From contig NZ_JAPHAV010000005.1 in the NCBI RefSeq assembly GCF_026241335.1, positions 124,001 through 188,000 on the forward strand: DNA of 64,000 bases, read 5' to 3'. This document shows positions 63,784 through 64,000 of this stretch, one piece after another (positions within the stretch are counted from its first letter, which is position 1; each line of letters begins with the position of its first letter). The DNA comes from Ochrobactrum chromiisoli. Lineage in GTDB: Bacteria > Pseudomonadota > Alphaproteobacteria > Rhizobiales > Rhizobiaceae. Made by a program: the position numbers and the translations under genes. Below the pieces are notes generated by a model. That model was not told the DNA's origin, did not search any database, and saw nothing but the letters and a program-made list of their open reading frames with translations.

Positions 63784-64000
63784 TGCAGACTGGAGCGTCT
63801 GAAATTGGAAACAACCCGCGTCATGCGCGTGCGCTGCAGGGTTGTCGAAGGTTAGACGATCAGACGCGCTCGATACGTGTCTCACCTTCTATATTCTTGT
63901 TGTTGATTTGCATATGGCCATTGTTTGTTCGCGGCACTTACGTAAAAATCTAAATCAAAACGTTTATACAATAGTATAATGCCTTGTTTGCCCTTGTCGA
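63784..64000. other. Window end, no gene recognised
   Basis: These 217 bases contain only short frames. They may include the promoter of the small minus-strand gene. Nothing more is supported. Confidence 0.35.

Noticed and set aside
1..64000. CRISPR array, rRNA, tRNA or prophage
   Set aside because: No regularly spaced repeats, rRNA cores, tRNA arms or phage structural genes were seen.

Overview
The window looks like chromosomal DNA of an alphaproteobacterium of the Brucella/Ochrobactrum group (Rhizobiales). The pointers are protein character throughout (2-gene cold-shock/S21 block, ohrR-ohr pair, asd, leuD, BMP-type and dipeptide-type ABC systems), moderate GC content, and one copy of the palindromic repeat common in Rhizobiales genomes at 20127-20170. 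This assignment is by recognition, not by a database search. No tRNA, rRNA, CRISPR array, prophage or intact insertion sequence was seen.

Layout. 1-5092: LacI-type regulator (cut by the window edge) divergent from the xylose ABC operon xylFGH. 5130-11354: minus-strand catabolic genes: aldehyde dehydrogenase and a beta-hydroxyacid dehydrogenase, then a LysR regulator, an M20 amidohydrolase and a pair of DUF3100-type membrane proteins. 11355-13490: an IS3 orfA remnant and three small secreted proteins of unknown role. 13650-15287: a minus-strand cold-shock block (csp, two small genes, an S21 ribosomal protein) with a visible promoter and long leader, plus a 74-codon gene. 15560-19090: a CitS-type transporter, a long non-coding stretch, then asd preceded by a Thr/Lys-rich leader peptide and an intrinsic terminator, i.e. 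a candidate ribosome-mediated attenuator. 19090-27150: ohrR/ohr, a DapA-like lyase with a LysE exporter, a zincin, leuD, a glyoxalase-like protein, a CitE-like lyase and an M3 peptidase. 27474-30917: mgtE and typA. 30942-38330: a BMP-family ABC importer whose operon includes an amidase, next to a cytosine-deaminase-like amidohydrolase. 38497-40548: YigZ-family protein and a diguanylate cyclase with duplicated sensor modules.

40797-48131 is the most distinctive block: a HAD-UbiA fusion resembling decaprenyl-phosphate phosphoribosyltransferase, a DprE1-like FAD oxidase, a tiny SMR/ArnE-like membrane protein, an extended SDR and a class III aminotransferase in a tightly spaced plus-strand operon, facing a large GT-C-like membrane protein. 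Together they read as a route to a polyprenyl-phosphate-linked pentose (perhaps keto-reduced or aminated), its flipping and its transfer to a periplasmic acceptor.

48303-64000: a BaiN/HI0933-type flavoprotein, an MFS exporter, an uracil/xanthine permease, an M20 amidohydrolase, a five-gene minus-strand operon (peptide-type ABC importer plus homocysteine S-methyltransferase family enzyme), a membrane diguanylate cyclase, and a mostly gene-poor right end with one small coiled-coil gene.
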